From positions 651,651-715,650 of the forward strand of contig JAKSZT010054567.1 in the NCBI GenBank assembly GCA_026826555.1: DNA of 64,000 bases, given 5' to 3'. Numbering within the stretch: the stretch's first letter is position 1; every line of letters starts with the position of its first letter. Positions 60,444-64,000 of this stretch are shown here, in pieces. The notes under the pieces are model-generated. The model worked only from the letters and a program-made list of their open reading frames with translations, was not told the DNA's origin and searched no databases. Origin of the DNA: Tolypeutes matacus (Eukaryota > Chordata > Mammalia > Cingulata > Chlamyphoridae). The translations under genes were made by a program, and so were the position numbers.

Positions 60444-61468
60444 TCATTTCTTTAGGTCTTCTTTGATTTCCTTTAACAATGTTGTGTAGTTTTCTATGTA
60501 TAAGTCCTTTACATCTTTAGTTAAGTTTATTCCTAGATATTTGATTCTTTTAGCTGCTATTGTGAATGGAATATTTTTCTTGACTTCTTCCACAGATTGC
60601 TCATTACTGGTGTACAGAAATGTTATTGATTTTTTTGTGATGATCTTACATCCTGTCACTTTACTGAACTTGTTTATCGACTCTAGAAGCTGTGTTGTAG
60701 ATTTTTCAGGGCTTTCTATGTATAGGGTCATATCATCCGTAAATAGTGAAAATTTTACTTCTTCCTTTCCAATTTGGATGCCTATATCTTTTTCTTGCCT
60801 AAGTGCTTGAACAAGTACTTCTAACACAATGCTAAATAAGAGTGGTTACGGTGGGCATCCTTGTCTTGTTCCAGATTTTAGAGGGAAAGCCTTTAGCATT
60901 TCACCATTGAATATGAGGTTAGCTGTGGGTTTTTTACATATACTTTTTATCACGTGGAGGAAGTTTCCTGCTATTTCTAACTTTTGAAGTGTTTTATCAA
61001 GAAATGATGTTGTATTTTGTGAAGTGCTTTTTTTTTTCATCACTAGAGATGATCATGTGACTTTTTTCTTTCGATCTGTTAATTTGGTATATTACATTGA
61101 TTGATTTTCTCATATTGAACCATCCTTGCATATGAGGGATGAAACCCACTTGATAATGATGTTTAATTCATTTGATGTGTTGTTGAATACAATTAGCAAT
61201 TATTTTGTTCAAGATTTTAGCATCCAGGTTCATTAGGGAGATTGGTCAGTAGTATTTTTGTGGCCACTTTATGAGGCTTTGGCATTAGGGTGATGCTGGC
61301 ATCATAGATTGATGTTCCCTCCACCTCTATTTTTCGGAAAAATTTATCCAGGATTGGTGTTAGTTCTTTCAAGAATGATTGGTAGAATTCACCTGTGAAA
61401 CCATCTAGTCCTGTGCTCTTCTTAGCTGGGAGGTTTTTGATGACTAATTGTTCTGTTGAGTTCATCAA
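60444..61468 (-). pseudogene. L1 ORF2 reverse transcriptase region (degenerate)
   Basis: Blocks on the minus strand: NLPAKKSTGLDGFTGEFYQS (61468-61217), [20 protein letters not shown] (61043-60846), then [16 protein letters not shown] (60827-60444). The catalytic box reads FTDD, where most L1s have FADD. Stops between the blocks inactivate it. Confidence 0.8.
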
Positions 61469-62130
61469 TTTCTTCTTTCATCAATGTAGGCTGCTTGTGT
61501 GTTTCTAGAAATTTGTCCATTTCCTCAAAGTTATCCATCCTGTTGGCATACAATTTTTCAAGGTATCCTCTCGTGATACTCTTTATTTCTGTGTAATTAG
61601 AGCTGATATCCTCTCCCTTGTTTTTTATTTTATATATTTGTATCTTCTCTCTTTTTTTCTTGTTAGTCTAGCTGAGGGTTTGTCAATTTTATTAATCTCA
61701 AAGAACTAGCTTTTTGTTTTCTTAAGTTTTCTAGTGTTTTTTTTTTTTAATTCTCAATTTCATTTAGCTCTGCTCTAATTTTTGGTATTCTTTTTGTCTG
61801 CTGGTTTCGGATTAATTTGTTGTTCTTTTCCCAGTTCCTCCAGGTGTGCAAGTAGGTCTTTGATTTTAGCTCTCTTCTTTGTTAATATAGGTATTTATGG
61901 CTAAGAATTTCCCTCTCAGCATTGCTTTTGCTGCATCCCATCAATTTTGGTATGTTGGGTTCCATTTCTCATTTTCATTTGTTTCAAGGTAGTTACTGAT
62001 TTCTCTCGCAATTTACTCCTTGACTCACTGATTGTCTAAGAGTGTGTTGTTTAACTTCCATATCTTTGTGCCTAATCTGGTTCTCTGCCCCTTATTAATT
62101 TCCAGCTTCATTCTGTTGTAGTAAAAGAAA

Positions 62131-62502
62131 TTACTCTGTATAATTCCAGTGTTTTCTGAATTTATTGAGAGTTGTTCTGCGGCCTAGCATGTGGTCTCTC
62201 CTGCAGAATGACCCATAAGCACTTGAGAAGAATGTACATACCACTGTATTGGGATGTAATGCTCTGTATATGTCTATTAGGTCTAGATCCTCTAACGTAT
62301 TATTCAAGGTCTCTGTTTTTTTCTTGAGCCCATCAAGATATCTGTCTAATGGTGACAAAGATGTACTAAAGTCCCTCATTATAATTGCAGATGTATCTAT
62401 TCCTCCACTAAGTTTTTCCAAGATTTGCCTCATGTATTTTGGGGCACCCTGGTTAGGTGCATAAATGTTTATGATTGTTCCTTTTACATGATAGACTACC
62501 AC
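62131..62502 (-). pseudogene. L1 ORF2 endonuclease region (degenerate)
   Basis: The 123-codon open segment contains INIYAPNQGAPKYMRQILEK and SSAYGSFCRRDHMLGRRTTL. The latter is the SRIDH-type endonuclease motif, changed to CRRDH. Confidence 0.8.
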
Positions 62503-63158
62503 TTTTATTAATATTTAGTGTATTTCTTTGTCTCTTACAATAGTTTCACATTTAGAGTCTACTTTGTCCAATATTAGTATAGCTACTCCTGCCCTTTTTT
62601 GGTTATTGTTTGCATGTAAAATTGTTTTCCAACCATTCACTTATAACTTCCTTGCATCCCTGGATCTAAGGTGAGTTTCCTGTAAATATCAAATAGATGA
62701 GTCATATTCCCTCATCCATTCTGTGTCTTTTGATTGGAGAGTTTAATCCATTAACATTCAATGTTATTACTGTCAAGGCAGTACTTACATTAGCCATATT
62801 TTCTTTATGTTTATATAGGTCATATTTTGTTTTTATTTTCTCTTTTTATCTTTTTTAGTTATTCTTACTAATAATCTTCCTTTCTACACTTTCCTTCAAC
62901 CCTCTCTCTCCTGTTTTTTTCTCTCAACCTCCAGAACCCTCTTTAGTTATTTTTTTGAAGGGCAGGTTTCTTATTAACAAATTCTCTTAATTTCTGTTTG
63001 TCTGCAAATATTTTGAATTCTCCCTATTTTTTGAATGCCAGCTTTGTTGGATACAGAAGTCTTGGGTGACATTTTTTTTCTTTTAGCACCTTAACTACAT
63101 GATACTACTTCCTTCTCGCCTCCGTGGTTTCATATGAGAAATCAGTGCTTTATCTTAC

Positions 63159-63780
63159 CTAGCTTACCTTGTATGTGATGGTACTGTTTTCTCTTGCTGC
63201 TTTCAGTATTCTCTCTGTCTTGAGCATTTGAGAATTTGATAAGTATATGTCTCGGATAGGGCTGGTAAGATTTATACTGTTTTGAGTGTGCTGCACTTCC
63301 AGAACAAATATATCCACATCCCTCAACAGAGTTGGGAAATTTTCAGCCATTATTTCCTCCAACACTCTTCTGCCCCCTTTCCCTTCTCTTCTCCCTCTGG
63401 GATGCCTATAATGCATGTGTTTGAGTGTTTTGTGTTGTCATTCAATTCTCTGAATCCCTGCTGAATGTTTCCTATTTTTTAAATTTATCTGTAATACAAT
63501 ATGTGCGATTTCAGATGTACTATCTTTGATGTCACTAATTCTTTCGTCTCCCTGTTCAAAGCTGCTGTTATGTGCTTCAGTGTATGTTTTAATTCTTTCA
63601 TGGTGCCATTAATTATCATCCGCTTTGTTATCTTTTTATGTATATTTACGATCTTTTCTGTATGTTTCCCAAACTTATACTTAATATCCTCTATCTCTTC
63701 CTTTACTTCGTTAAGTTGATTCATGATATTTGTTTGGACATCCTTGATTAGTTGTTCAACATTCTGCACCTACTCCTGTT
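63159..63780 (-). pseudogene. L1 ORF1 (degenerate)
   Basis: The N-terminal coiled coil lies at 63769-63485 (QLIKDVQTNIMNQLNEVKEE) and the RNA-recognition domain at 63416-63159 (GRRVLEEIMAENFPTLLRDV). Both are close to the ORF1 at 2065-3128, so they belong to the same L1 lineage. Confidence 0.8.
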
Positions 63781-64000
63781 TTTTTTAGTTTATTAGACTG
63801 AGTCATGTCTTGCTGTTTCTTATCCACAAAGGAGTAAGAATAAAAAATGTGGGATTGAAAAAATGACACAAGAAAAAATAGAATAAAATAAAAGAGTGGA
63901 AAGATGAGAAGAGAAGAAGAAAGAAAAATGAAGACCAAACAAGAGAAGGTAGTATGAGAGAAAAGCAATGGACAAGGAAAAATGAAAGAAAGAAAAGAAA

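Larger units (their letters stand above)
57690..64000 (-). mobile_element. Nearly full-length L1, minus strand
   Basis: The minus strand reads as follows: purine-rich end of the 5' UTR (64000-63830), ORF1 (about 63820-62990), ORF2 endonuclease (about 62790-61560), reverse transcriptase (about 61470-60440), C-terminus (to about 58830), and a single-module type-1 3' UTR (58830-57690). A DAS SINE interrupts the ORF2 C-terminus. The element runs off the window at its 5' end. Confidence 0.85.

Overview
This is mammalian nuclear DNA. The window is rich in L1 retrotransposons of several ages and carries many copies of a tRNA-derived SINE with an RNA-polymerase-III B box, a short body and an A-rich tail. 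That SINE is recognisable as the DAS family of armadillos and relatives (Xenarthra), so the source is most likely an armadillo such as Dasypus. The species call rests on SINE recognition, not on a search. The window is intergenic and intronic apart from one host gene.

The only clearly functional host gene is a KRAB C2H2 zinc-finger gene on the minus strand. Three exons can be defined with good splice sites and compatible phases: KRAB-A (53807-53933, 127 bp), KRAB-B (53435-53524, 90 bp) and one large zinc-finger exon (37778-39423). Joined, they give an open frame of 618 codons from the Met in the KRAB-A exon. A 14-kb intron separates KRAB-B from the finger exon. Decayed zinc-finger arrays at 8.9-11.2 kb, some on each strand, suggest the locus lies in a zinc-finger cluster.

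Inside the 14-kb intron, antisense to the gene, sits a compact 2.66-kb LTR element (42994-45652). Its LTRs are about 4% diverged, it has ERV-L-style termini and primer site, and its interior is almost filled by one intact 458-codon ORF. The N-terminal part looks Gag-like. The C-terminal part is built from in-frame 84-bp and 60-bp tandem repeats. No protease, reverse transcriptase, integrase or envelope is present. This is the most unusual object in the window.

Layout: 0-9 kb, rearranged L1 pieces; 9-15.6 kb, zinc-finger relics, LTRs and dimeric DAS SINEs; 15.6-22.8 kb, a plus-strand L1 carrying a nested L1 that itself carries a SINE; 23-25 kb, older sequence with a MIR; 24.9-31.1 kb, a minus-strand L1 into which a DCTN5 retrocopy inserted, itself split by a SINE; 31-34 kb, older repeats; 34.3-36.9 kb, an inverted (twin-primed) L1 with an apparent 3' transduction; 37.8-54 kb, the KRAB-ZNF gene with its repeat-filled introns; 54.7-64 kb, two L1s arranged tail to tail, the second nearly full length.

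A recurring theme is that L1 3' UTRs here are modular. Three different 3' UTR types each contain two or three diverged tandem copies of the same module, usually with an A-rich or AATAAA end on each module.
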